DNA from: Rhododendron vialii
Lineage: Eukaryota; Streptophyta; Magnoliopsida; Ericales; Ericaceae
Length of the DNA: 64,000 bases
Assembly: GCF_030253575.1 (NCBI RefSeq)
Contig: NC_080559.1
Location: forward strand, 34,343,501-34,407,500
Direction: 5' to 3'
In this document: positions 29,901 through 41,929 of the stretch, piece after piece
How positions within the stretch are numbered: position 1 is the first letter of the stretch
Layout: each line of letters opens with the position of its first letter
Position numbers and translations under genes: made by a program
The notes under the pieces: generated by a model
Told to the model about the DNA's origin: nothing
Database searches by the model: none
What the model saw: only the letters and a program-made list of their open reading frames with translations

Positions 29901-32900
29901 AGACTTTTTTTGGAACGAGATTTTCTTATAAATTCCACTAAATGCTCTAACGCTCATAACTCTGATGGCCTTTTATTTGTTTGCATTTTACTCAAATGCC
30001 AGCAGCATTGTTTTCTTGCTCTCTGTAGTTTCGTTCATTCTTTCATTACCATGCATTCTGTTGGCATTTATGACATTTAGCTTTGTATGCAGGGCAATAC
30101 CATTGGAAGAGCGCTCACGAGCGGTTTCATTTGTTTTTGGTGGTTTAAGTGTCGGAAGCGTCTTAGGGTATGTTTCCACCAGAATTTATTGAGCATATTT
30201 ATCCATGCATTACTTCAGTGCGTTCATGCTCAATCACAATGTTTAAGCAAGGAACACTAATCCCAAGGAGGTCTTCCTGTTCTAACTGGAAAATTGATCT
30301 TCGAGTTGAATGCTTCAACACCAATTTTCGACTTTGCACTTTTACCACCTCTGTGGGAATTGAGGATTGGTGCAAAAGGCCCTTCACGTTAAGGATTCAT
30401 ATGAATTGTCAATACTGGTTGTTCCTATTTGCTGCGGAATTTCCCTGAGAAAATGATTACTAAAATGCCAAATTTCTTGCTTTAACTGATGTTATCCTTG
30501 TATTAATATCCCGTGCAAAAATTACCTTCTGGGTCTCTGTGGGAATATCAAGAAGCTGTGCTCTTACTTTGATTGTAGATTCTTAATTCCAGGTTTACCA
30601 AATTATAGGTATTCTTCTTTTCTACTATTTGTTAGCCATTGCCTATTTTTAACTTGGAGAAATTTTGCAGGCTTCTTTTGGCTCCTCCCCTTATCCAGAA
30701 TTTTGGTTGGGGATCTGTATTCTACCTATTCGGCCTTTTCGGAATAACCTGGTGAGTGGCTGTTACTAGAACTTTTTCTGATGGTACATTATTTTTCTTC
30801 ATATGAATGTTTACTCAGTTATAAAAGAATAATAGCACTCAATGAAATGATAGGCCATTGCTCCTTCCATTTATTTGGATGTAATCTGAAAGCTGCTAGA
30901 AATTTATATTCGAGACTAATTGAGATTTCAATTGGCGATATGAAGGTTTGACTGATTTGTGACTTTCCACTCGTCTCATTGGCCCAAATTCTTGCAGGTT
31001 TTCAGGATTTCAGTTTCTTACAGTTGAAGGACCTCTCTATGGTGCGTCAACTTTTTCATGTAAGTAATCAAAATTTTCATTCCTTTTTTTTTTACACTAC
31101 ACATTTCTTTATTGTTGTGCAAAACTGCTCATTTTATCACAAGCAACGAGTTGGCTACTGATCTAGAGCCTAGAGGTTCATTCAATATCATGGAGTAGGA
31201 GATTTTCATCATGATCAATAATCTAACTCTATGGATTCAGACACTCATTGTCCCTTTTTTGGCTTCAACTTCCTTTTCTTATATTACATCATGCTCTGCT
31301 GGAACTTCTGATGGCATCTAACTACTACAACAACAACAACAACATAACATAACCCATCTAATCCCCAATCATTGGGGGTATGGGCGGGGGATGATTGGAG
31401 ACAGACCTAACCTTTGGCAATATATGCACAGAATGACTGCTCTCAGAATACCACTGAAACAGTGGCCCCCCTAACCTCCAAGAACCGAGGAGCTACAGGG
31501 ACGTTTTGTTGTAGAACCATGCCCCCAAATCAAAGCCAAATGGCATCAGAGAGGGCAGGCCTAGAGACCCAAATCAATTTATGGCATCTAACTACTAGCC
31601 TCTCAAATAACTCACACTTTTTGCCTGATTGCTCTTTTCAAGTACAGAAAGTATCCCCTCCTCACCTTGCTTTTCTGTAAAAGTCTTTTGCATTCTCTAC
31701 ATTTCAATTGTAGAAACATCTTTAGTTATGTTAATAACAAGTTACATGTGTTACTGGTAGGAAGAGCATTTTATAATATCATTGTGAAACTTTCCTTATG
31801 TTTTAATTTTATGATGTATCAACCTAAACGTTGTGGCGTTGCCAATCCGCTCAAAAATGCATCTGGTTTTATTAATACAAAAGTGGTGCTTCGCTTACGT
31901 TCTTGAACCATGAACAAGCTTCCCACAGGATTGGGAATCAAGTTATATGCTTTGTGTCCCCTCTACCATGGACCAAAGAGGTTATACTGCTATGTATGAA
32001 GTTTTCCTGGTGTTCTAACAGAGGAACTTTAAGGCTAAGATTGATATTTCAAAGCGGGACTACCTTTTGCTAGAGATCCTCTCCCGTAGCCATAAATGTA
32101 ACTTTTGATATCTTCACAGGGTCCCAAACCGTATCTGGGAAGAAATCACGGAATCCTTCTTTAGAAGAGTTGGGTGATTCAATCAAGGTATGCTGCAAGT
32201 TTTTCTTCCCGTTTTTTTCCTGATACCTATTCTACATCTTATATTCTGGATGATTATGTGAGAAATGTGTGAAATTGTATATGTTAACTGAATGATGTAA
32301 ACCAAAAAATTTTAAATTTGGATGAATGCTCAATTTGGTGGATAGTGTACGTATTGTTGCTCATTGCCTGCTGGTTTAAGCTTTGGGGACAATTGGTTAT
32401 CATGGTATCCCAGATTTGCTTTCTAGGAGGTCTTGTGCTCTTCTAGTCTATTTGTTTCCATTTGTTCCCAATTACATTTTGTTTCTATCTCTGTGTGTTC
32501 TAGATGGGATTGTGCATGAGTGAAGGTGTTCAATAGCTTGATACAAATTGTTGGCTGTTGGGCTGTTGCCTTTTTCCCTTTTCTATCAGAATCATGTGGT
32601 TATTTGTTTTTAATGCCACCACGAGTGCGTCTGTGCTAGTGGGCAGTTCAAGAAACCTACTTTGATGCAATTTTCGTTTGTTGGGCCTCTCACTTTTTTT
32701 ACTAGCTTCTTGTTTTTGGTTTATTTAAGGATGTTCCATGGAAGGCATTTTTCAAAAGCGAAGCTGTTAGGGCGATGATATATGCTCATTTTTGTGGCAG
32801 TTGGGGTCACTATACTTGTCTGTCTTGGCTGCCTACTTATTTCAGGTACCTTTGTAACTAGCAGCTATTTCCACCTTCCAAATCTTTGAGTGCATAGTAT

Positions 32901-35900
32901 GAACGTATTATTGCCAATTTAATGAAGCCTTTGCATAACAAAAAACAAAACAATTAATGCCATTTATTATATTCTCATGAGAGAGAGAGAGAGAGAGAGA
33001 GAGAGATCAGCAGGGGTATTTCCATGGTTAGTCATGGTTTGAAAATCCTCTGCAATAAAGAATGAAATGAACCATCAGCGCATAAGTTTCCATGAAGGAG
33101 TTTCATTACTAGATCCGATGAAGAGCTAGGCATGGCATTCTGCTGTCCTCTTCAACTACGACTCTATGAGGACCTCAGAAAGCGACTCTTATTGAATCTC
33201 TCTTAAATGTATCAAGTACCCATATTGGACACTCGGCGCTTGAGTGAGAAGGGGATACGTGTGTAATAGGCCAAACATCATACGTAGAAATTCACGTTAT
33301 CATGTAACTACATATAATTTTCAATAATGTGCCCTTTTCCTATGACACATCTTCTTCGACACCTGCATATGCACCTGCACGAGAAGCACTATTTTTGGAA
33401 GTGTTTGGTGATCTCCCCAAGAACATGCTGTCCAATGGTAGTACGAACCTAAAGATTCCAGAAGAGGGCATTAAGAACCTAAGTTGTGATGAGGACCACT
33501 CTGTTGAAAAAGGCCAATATTTCACCTACGGATGTACAGAGTTCAGTTTAATGTTTCTGATGCATTATCTAAAACTTAAGTTATTTTGCATGTACACACA
33601 AAAAATTCGGGTTTAGGGTTTCTTCATCCTGGTTTCAGTTTACAACATTAAGTGTTTGCGTCGGATATATGTAAGTGTTTTTTTTTACATGTGTATTGCA
33701 AGAAGCTTAGTATCCCATTTCTATTTCTCGCAGTGAGGAGCTGAGCCTTAATTTGACGGAAGCTGCATGGGTATGTCTATTATGCATTAATATCCATGGT
33801 TTTCTGTTCCTATACCGCATTATCTAATCTCCAGTAGATAAAATAAGTTCTCCATGGCTCAAGGTTCAGCATGAAGAAGATTTTCTTATAGATGTCTCAC
33901 TTTAATAAGATCAACACATTTTGGGCACAAGAGAACAAGTTTTTGATGTTGAAAAGAAGGGAGTTTTTGATATAAACATTTTGATTTTTTAATACAAGTG
34001 CAAGCATGTTGCGCATATTTTTCTTAACAACTAATCTATTGTGTTTTCTTACTTTGTCTATTTCAGGTTTCTGTGCTACCTCCATTAGCTTCTATTTTTG
34101 TTACCAGCATCGCATCGCAATTCGCCGACAATTTAATTAGCAATGGAGTTGAAACCACTACGGTAGGGAGAATCTGCCTATTTTCTTCACTTTTCAGATG
34201 CCACAAGGAAGAGGGGGGGAAATGTAGGAGTTATACAAATTTACCAATACTTTCTGTCATTTACAGAAACATGACTTTTCCTGTAGATTTCAAATTAGCA
34301 ATGCATTAACTATTATTACCTATGAGCTGTGTAATGTTAAGATTATCAGTCCATGCAAAGTGTGCGTAGTCTTCAGTTTATAGAAAACAAGTGGACAATC
34401 CGAAACTGAGGTCCTTTGGTTGACGCGTGTAATGCTGAATGTCCATTTAAATCACAATTGATGGCCATCTAGGATACTAATTACTGAGATATTTCACTAC
34501 CGACAAACTTAATGGTTGCATCTCTTTCCTAATTTGATATTAATTTTTCATTAGAAAATTTCGAACTTTGAATGTGTCACCTGAATTATAAGATTTGATT
34601 AAAAGTAGTACCCTGATTTTTTGACATCATCCTTTTCCTCGTTGCTTCTATAGAAAGTTCATGGAACTGCCTGAAGTGTCATGCATTGGCTTACACACAC
34701 ACACACACACACACCCTACATAAGATGAACATGGATATAAACTGCAACTTAAATCTGGTTTTTCAATTTATCTTTTCGGCAGTTGATGCCTTACTTTTGT
34801 ACATGCAGGTGCGGAAGATTTGCCAAACAATTTCCTTTCTGTCTCCGGCAACTTGCATGATTCTCGCATCTTTGGATTTAGGATTGCCGCCTTGGGAAGT
34901 GGTGGCGATCCTTACAGGTGGTTTGGCACTCTCAAGCTTTGCCTTATCAGGTACCGAACAAATTGAAAAATTTGCTGTATACGGAGTGCTAAATAACTCG
35001 TAGTATTTCTGTGTCTCAAGACTATCAATCTCATGGATTGTAATGCAGGATTGTATTGTACCCATCAAGATATATCACCCGAATACGCTAGCATACTTTT
35101 GGTACGTAACCATACATACTCCAAAACATTGTATCATGTTCTAGTACTGATTGTTTGCGCATCTTGAAAATTTTTGTGGTCCCTATTGCTTCATATGTTG
35201 TAAGATTATCAAGTCAGGGTATTGTTGAGAAGAAGCTAGAGGAAGAGATAGATTAGTGAAATATGTGTCATAAGCTGTTGGTCAAAAGCCTTGAGATAGG
35301 TTCGTGAAATATGCATAATAGGCTGTGGGTCAAAAGCCTTTGTATACCATAAATCCAGTATAACCTGCAGAGTGGTCAGAAGATGCCAACCCCTATTGGT
35401 TTGCATGGAAACAATTGCAAAATATGAACAATGGCTCCTATATCCACCTATTTTCTTTAGAATTGAATAATTCATCTATTTTCCCTAAAATGTTACGTGC
35501 ATTTCTTTTGGTTTCTGTAATGAGTAGGCTTTCAGACATTTATTCTTGTGTGAAAACTGGATAATATGACTTTCTCTCTTAAATTTTCCCACTCAGGGTA
35601 TCACCAATACAGTTGGGGCTGTACCTGGTATAGTTGGTGTTGCTCTTACCGGTTATCTTCTTGATTCAACTCATTCATGGAGTGTAAGTTCCCTCTTGTA
35701 CTGCCTCTTTAGGCTGCCTGGGTTCCTTTCCTTCCACAAACACTGTATGAATCAGGTATCCATAATCTCCGAGTTCTTACTGATTGTGACTTTTGTTTTC
35801 GTGTAGATGTCACTTTTTGCACCATCAATCTTCTTCTACCTTACCGGTACAATTGTATGGTTGGCTTTTGCAAGCAGTAAACCTCAAAGCTTTTTGGAGG

Positions 35901-35908
35901 GCGATTGA
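26933..35908 (+). CDS. PHT4: Plastid PHT4/ANTR-type anion (phosphate) transporter
   Basis: Fifteen exons: 26933-27289, 27870-28015, 28426-28525, 28838-28890, 30093-30167, 30671-30751, 30998-31041, 32120-32187, 32730-32845, 33734-33770, 34067-34162, 34809-34950, 35049-35101, 35597-35683 and 35807-35908. They sum to 1,557 nt, 518 aa plus stop, with no internal stop. The Ser/Arg-rich N-terminus looks like a chloroplast transit peptide. The MFS body shows CNMDKVNLSIAIIPMSHQ, QSSFFWGYALSQLPGGWLA, ILVGIGEGVSPSAATDL, GSWGHYTCLSWLPTYF and GITNTVGAVPGIVGVALTG. Plant PHT4 proteins carry inorganic phosphate across plastid membranes. It most resembles the ANTR3/PHT4;2 group from memory, but the subgroup is inference. 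All introns are GT-AG except intron 4, which starts GCATGT. Intron 7 holds a SINE. Confidence 0.93.
28891..30092 (+). other. GC-AG intron (intron 4 of the transporter gene)
   Basis: The exon 4 coding sequence ends ATTGCCAG and the next base pair is GC (GCATGTTTGA). The following exon begins after TATGCAG with GGCAATACCATTGG. The join gives the expected IARAIPLEERSRAV, and no alternative GT near the boundary preserves the frame. GC-AG introns are a minor recognised class. The AG before the GC fits the strong exon-side consensus such introns usually have. Confidence 0.82.
31327..31580 (-). mobile_element. SINE in intron 7 of the transporter gene
   Basis: A 254-bp element flanked by a 16-bp direct duplication, ATGGCATCTAACTACT (31311-31326 and 31581-31596). 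On the plus strand it begins ACAACAACAACAACATAACA, so in its own orientation (minus) it ends in a TTG-repeat tail, as in Au-like plant SINEs. It contains CCCCAATCATTGGGGG and GGTTAGGTCTGTCTCC-type sequence on the minus strand. A tRNA-like head is presumed near 31560 but not convincingly identified. Confidence 0.85.
33326..33616 (+). other. Open stretch of unknown origin in intron 9
   Basis: A 95-codon open frame (SYDTSSSTPAYAPAREALF, with LFLEVFGDLPKNML) lies within intron 9 of the transporter gene on the sense strand. It is flanked by intron sequence and has no splice sites that would keep the transporter frame. Composition looks mildly coding-like but no domain is recognised. It could be a gene fragment carried by an unrecognised insertion, or chance. 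Confidence 0.25.
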
Positions 35909-36599
35909 CTTCTATACCAAGCTTTTGATTAATTACCTGGAATGAACCATCAAATCACAAGAAATTTCGCCAAGACTAACAATACTAACGTGATATCTCA
36001 CAACAATGAGCAGATGGTTAACCTCATCACAAACCCTGATATTTTTTCCTTTTCTGGTGTATACGTAGTAAATCAAAGTTTTATTTAACCATTGCTAACT
36101 GTGACATTACGTTGTATATCCTGTCTAGTTGTTCTTGGTTAGCCATCAAACACCAAGAGATTTACATGTAAAACACTGGATTAGAGTCCACATTGTACTT
36201 TATGTTCCCTTGAAATTCTGAAAATTTTACTATCGAGAAAGCACTTTGCTGCTTGAAATAATTTTGCTGTTAAGTATGATGTCCATTGTCATCATGGCTA
36301 TGCTTGCCACTGGGATGATGAGGGTTCATCAACCTGGACCTCGTAGTCATAATCCTTCATCACTGATACTTTGAACAAGGCGTGCTCCTCAAAGAAAATG
36401 TAGTAAAAAAACAACCGCAAGCATGTAGTCGCAATCCTTCACCACCGGTACTTCACACAAGGCATGCTCCTCAGAGAAAATAAAGAACTGCTAGCGTGTC
36501 CATTAAGAATCGGAGGTTACAACAACATCCCATGATATTCTATACTTATTGACCGATCACTCTATGAAACCAGTTTCAGATCCATTTATACCTACCAAC
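35909..36599. other. Convergent intergenic region between two 3' ends
   Basis: Only 691 bp separate the stop codon of the plus-strand transporter from that of the minus-strand heparanase gene. It must contain both 3' UTRs and polyadenylation regions. A short direct repeat is seen at about 36350-36400 and 36425-36485 (CTTCATCACTGATACTTTGA and CTTCACCACCGGTACTTCAC, each followed by an AAGGC(G/A)TGCTCCTCA motif). Confidence 0.5.
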
Positions 36600-39500
36600 C
36601 TACTTACAAGCAGGGAGACCAACATCTGGTATTTGAGCAAAAACAATGGAGAAAGGAGCAACGGTTATGGGGTCCGACGAATTTACAGTTACAGCCTCCA
36701 ATGGAGGTATGTCCCCATATGAATTTAGACCTAAAATTTTCCCATTTAGCAACATAATCTGGCTGTGCAAATCCCCATCTTTTGCTGTTAAATGGTATTC
36801 CTCCCTTTCCATTTCGCCTATCTCGTTTTCTCCTGGTAGAAGAATAATATTTTTACCATTACTATGAATCTTTCTTTTCTGTTGCACTGTAAAGGAACCA
36901 TGGAAGGCTACTTTAGCTTGAACTGTAGTTGCATTGTCGAGGTTGATCAATAACAATGTAATTCCTTGCTGCAAAGTAAAGATGTTAATTAAGATCCTAC
37001 CAAGGGCAATGTTTTACCGAATATTGATGAAAGTTTTGAATTTAACATACGGAATTCTTGGCACAATGAGCGTATGCACGTATCTTCTTTGTCCCAGAAA
37101 AGCTTGTTGATAGAACATTTCTTCCCATCAAGCGGTTCCAGAGAAGTGCACTGCGGCGAAGAAAGTAGAATATCAAGAAAAGTTCAACAGGAAATGGCAG
37201 TGAAATATGAGTGACCATGGTATTCTTCTGTTTTACTTACTATTCACTTCTGTAGTTTTGTTTTCCCTTTTTTTTTTTTTTGTGTTATAAGAAACGAAAA
37301 CGAAACAAGGCCACAAACAGTCTGCGTTTCATTTTGAGCAACTACAATTTTCGAGAATTCTGAAAAATCTAATTTTTCTCCACACATAGAACCAGAGCGC
37401 AATTCCGCCCGGATTTTCTGCAGAAACGAAGGACAGAAAACGAAGATGATCCAGAACATGAAAATCATGAAGTTATCAAGCGAAAGAGAATGCAACTGCC
37501 AACAACGCTACAAAACATAACTTTTTGGGTCTATCAAATGTAAAAACTTCAAAATTGAATAACCTGTAATAGTCTGGATTTGGCACAAACGTAGTAGCAT
37601 TGAGTAGACCATAATTTCCGCCAATCAACGACTGTCTGCAGTATGTTTTCGTATCGAAAGTTGATGCCATGCCAAGCTGATCCAAATACCTGTTTGTTTT
37701 GTGCGATACTCTTATCTCTCATACAGAAAGCATCCAAAGGAAACAAAAGAATTTCATCACAAGAGCCCTTTTGCTTTTAGTTTTCACTTGAACCAATATT
37801 GCCCAATCAGATTTGATTTTTGAAAAATATCTTAAACCATCCCATAAAAAATACGCTGAAAACCTAAAAGGTGGAATCACACACCGTGTTATTTTGAATG
37901 GAAATTGTAAGCTAATCTGCAAATAAGTGGAAACATACTGGGCAGCTATATTACCAGAAACTGAACACAAATGCATTGGTAACAAGATTGCGACCGCTGT
38001 TGTAAGCCCCTCCTGACTCACCCACCCATGCGGTTGCTGAGGTTGTGGAACTCCTTAGAGTGCTTTGGAGTTCGCTAAATGTATTGGCCTCGCGATCAAG
38101 ATTGGATGGATCAAGAATCTTATCAACAAGATGTTCATCAACTCCTATCAATGACACCTATAAGTACACCCATGTAAAACCTAGTCGATGAAACTAGCCT
38201 GTTTAGTAATGTTCTCGTTTTCATTTTTATAAAAAACTAGAAACTTGGGCAGAGAACTATTTCCCAGAACCATTTTGGCAATGTTTTTATGAAAACAACC
38301 ACTTTCCGGGAAACATTAAAAAGAGTCTTCCAAATTTACAAGTACTATTTTTGTAAAAAAAAAAAAATGAAAATGATATAAGAAACCAGTGAGTGTTATC
38401 AAAGTTTTCATTGTCTTTGTGCCTCAAAAGACGAAAAACAGAAATGGGAAACAAGTACCAAACAGAAACAGAACTCAAAACAGCTCATATTCACTCTGTA
38501 AAATTGAAGTACCTGGGCCAAGATTATATATGTGATGAGTAACAACGTCTACTGATTTTGATGTCTTAGCCATGAATTCTTTGAACCATTTTACATCAAA
38601 GAAGCCTCCTGGTGCTATGGTTAATGGCTTAGGTTGTTGATTACTGTAAACCTTTTGCACCAAGTTTTGCAGAGCAATCGTGTCGGAGGCATATTGATCT
38701 GCTGAAACTCTAACCCCGACTCCATTCCCACTTAATTCATTTCCTGGAAAGCAGATAGATATCAAACAAGTGGTGTGAAACTGCAAATATAGAGGCCCTG
38801 AGTTATTCAAAACTGTGTAGCACGTGACACACAAGTTTGACTTGCGGATATTTGGTTAGTGCGTAAGATAGGTTCTTCCATATTATGCAGAAAAGGTACT
38901 TCTAGTTGATAAGTTGCTTTTTTCCATCTACATTCTACGTGTAATCATTTTAAGTAGATAACACAAGCAGGTAGGAATGAATTGCATTCTTAACACAAAT
39001 AAGCATGTAGGAATGAATAGGATTCTTACCAAGCTCCCACCCATACATTGAGTAACCCTTTCCGACAGTGTAACGCATAAGAGATTCAGCATTTGTGGAG
39101 TCCCAAGTTCCTACTGCAGAACCATCAGATCGTATGGTTCTTCCGGTTAGAGCATTTAATCCAAATATAACTAGAGCCCTGGATGCAGGAAATCCTTCAT
39201 TGAACAAGACAAAATTGATGAAAACAATTAAATGTGCTGGGAATTCATAATTACCCGGTTCTCTTAAAGAAGGTATTGAGTTCATCCCATCTGGACAAGG
39301 GGAGACACCCCTTCGTGAAACCGAATAACTCTGAGGTGCTTTTAGAAAACGGAATGCAGGGTTGCTTATGATCTTCATAGATGACCTTGTCTTGCAAAGT
39401 GCCGCCCAATCTAATCTTCAGTGGCGAAAATGCTGCAGCATTATTTACAAGAAAGGAGCTCTCAGGCTACATGTAGGGTTAGATACACCATGTGAGAATA

Positions 39501-40809
39501 TCACTTTGATATGAAATGAAAATGCTGCCATTAATGGAGCAATTGGAGGTATCTGAACAAATGGAGCAATCGGAGGTATCTGAACAAATCCAAACCTTTT
39601 ACCGCACTTAAAAGTATTTTGTTGTTGAGATCCTGCAGAAAAGAATGACAAAACAAATTTCAGAAATTGTTGTGTTCGGTTTTCTTAGTAGTCCACTCTC
39701 ATTAGAACGTAACCTCATAAAGTGAAATAGAGCATGTTTTATCCGCAAACGTCTGAAAACAACAGCTTTCTAGACTAAATTTTCAAGCCAAATCCTAAGA
39801 ATCCATTTGGATGAGTATGGATATCATATGAAGGGGTTTTGCGTTCCCTTTCGACAAAAATATAAGAGGCTTAGCCGCTTAGCTATAGTTGCCTTGTAAA
39901 AATAGAGTAGTAGATGATTCCAAATAGAAGATATGAATTTTTCTTTGGATCATTGAATTACTAATACAATCTTCAACATCAAGGATTCTAATCACCCTTT
40001 CAAATTGTTAATTCAAACCGATCATGACAAAAACTGTCAAACTCGGTGTCAAAATCTATATGTAAGCTATTAAATTGAAATTTGAACAACTCCATCGAGT
40101 AATGACAAATCCCTCCGCTGAAAATACTCATCTATCCAAACAGACACTAAAAGTATTGGTCCAATTGCATAATAACCTCAAACTCTAATGGACAACTCAA
40201 GTAGTTGATCAATTCCTTGTTGGCGTTTAGAGCGGTGTATAGGCTCAGTTTCTGGTCAGCTTTTGGGTTTTTTGTTCTTCACTCTCTTCTACAAATGGGT
40301 GGCATCCCTTGATGCCTTTTCAGTGAACAATATACGAAAAAGAGCAAATCTAAAATTCGTTGTACAATCAATAAGCTAATAATCTTAATGCTTTCAGCAT
40401 ACCAACATTTTTCTTCTTTTCTTTTTTTTTTTGATAAGTAGCATACCAACATAACATACTCAGAGAAAGAACTCAAAGATAATAGTTAACCTTGAAAAAA
40501 GCAGCAAACACTAAAGAGATGCAATTTCAATAGAATATATGAACATGTGTGTAAGTATACCAGATTGAGCAGAGAAGCATGGTCCCAGCTACAAGTCCCA
40601 TAATCGCACTTCTCAGGAGGCCACCAATCCAAGGTAGCACAAATGAAATCACTGTCTATCCTTCCAATGGCACTATTCCCATCTATAAAAACAAACCCTT
40701 CAACAGTAGCTCCGTTCCTTTCCCCATTCTGAGAATTCGCAGACACGAAGCAGAAAGTAAAGAAGCAAACCAAGATACAAAACCCCTTTACCAAAACTAA
40801 AAAACCCAT
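36600..40809 (-). CDS. Heparanase-like protein (GH79 beta-glucuronidase)
   Basis: Eight minus-strand exons: 40809-40561, 39466-39255, 39178-39030, 38743-38513, 38144-37955, 37689-37564, 37150-37051 and 36968-36600. They total 1,626 nt (541 aa plus stop) with GT-AG introns. The second ATG of the open frame is chosen because [17 protein letters not shown] gives a good signal peptide. GH79 hallmarks follow: [40 protein letters not shown] (acid/base Glu about 206), [13 protein letters not shown] (nucleophile Glu about 323) and the C-terminal beta-domain [12 protein letters not shown]. Plant members (AtGUS type) are secreted and thought to trim glucuronic acid from arabinogalactan glycans in the wall. 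Exon 2 begins [13 protein letters not shown], one residue shorter than the usual DL..IL.NAIKAF block, suggesting an acceptor shift. Confidence 0.92.
39534..39587. repeat. 27-bp tandem duplication just upstream of heparanase exon 2
   Basis: The unit ATGGAGCAAT(T/C)GGAGGTATC followed by TGAACAA occurs twice back to back within intron 1, about 70-120 bp before the exon 2 acceptor used in the model. On the coding strand it would read VQIPPIAPF-type sequence, but no frame joins it to the family consensus. Confidence 0.7.
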
Positions 40810-41929
40810 CTTTTGTTTTTTCTTGCAGATGTAAGCCAATTCAAGATCCGTGACTATCCATCTCTTCATATGGAGGATGAAGCCATGAGAGCGTTGGAAT
40901 TGGTATTAGCACCCAAAAGATGGAAGTTGGGTGGGAAGATGCAATCTTTTGTGACTTTATGAAGAAGCGAGGAAACAAAGCAATATGGTTGTGGATAATG
41001 TTAAGATCGGAATGGTGAAAAAGTTGTTGCTAGTGGGCCATTCTACAACCAGAAATGATTCGTGCATAGCAAGCTGTGCACAACAGCTTTTTTCTTCCGC
41101 CTCGGATCGCACAAAGATGATCGGAGCCGCTCATTTTGTTCAAAAAACTAAATTCTGAAGTGATTTTGGGTGTTTTGTTAACGCCTCTAACGATATCGAA
41201 CGAAGCTCATTTTTTACAGAGACCTTAAACGACATATTTTGAACAAAATGAGCGACTCCGATCATCTTTGTGCGATCCGGAGCGAGAGAAAAAGGCTGCT
41301 GCACAGCAGTATGTGCACGTAGCACAGCTCTTCTACAACTCTGGAAAAGAGAGAGATTGCTGAATAAGGGGGGAAATGGAGAGTACTGTGGAGTGTGATG
41401 GCTTTGACAATTGACGCTACCGACAACTTTTTATTGTTCTCGTTCTCGAGTGTAAAAATAAGCATTTCTTTACTCTTTAAATTGAAGTAAGGTACTAAGT
41501 ACTAACATGCGAAGCAATCAATAATTCATGTTAATACAATCTCACACTTCACCGGGGTGACTCCAAAATTTTCATTAGCGGTGACAAAAATATAGAATGC
41601 GTTAGTGACGAAAATTATTTTCCATATGCATCGGGTAGTGTGTGTGTGAGAGAGAGAGACATAAAAATCCAGAAACCAATATCCATCTTTTATTCATTCT
41701 CAATAGCAAAGAAACTTATTTTGCTCCTAAATGCTACCACTCCAGCAACATACTCCTATGAAATAAGACGGCGAAACAAAAGATTCAAGCCTAAAAACTA
41801 ACACCATTACTGTCACTAGCTTTTTGTTCCATTTTTTCATACCAACACAAAATAGAAGGAAACAAAAAACCTCCCCATGCCATGTTCAATTTCCCCCATG
41901 AAGAGATTAGCCATGCACTAGCACGATTA
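40810..41929. other. Intergenic with upstream region of heparanase gene and a foldback
   Basis: Holds the presumptive promoter of the minus-strand heparanase gene (40810 to about 41050), a ~250-bp foldback element, and the 3' flank of the prolamin-like gene (about 41680-41929). No additional coding region was recognised. Confidence 0.45.
41070..41315. mobile_element. Short foldback / MITE-like element
   Basis: The left arm GGATCGCACAAAGATGATCGG with CGCTCATTTTGTTCAAAA is mirrored by TTTTGAACAAAATGAGCG and CCGATCATCTTTGTGCGATC on the right. The outer parts GTGCACAACAGC and GCTGCTGCACAGC also pair. The loop is about 85 bp (CTAAATTCTGAAG through GAGACCTTAAACG). It is non-coding. No target duplication was fixed. 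Confidence 0.72.
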
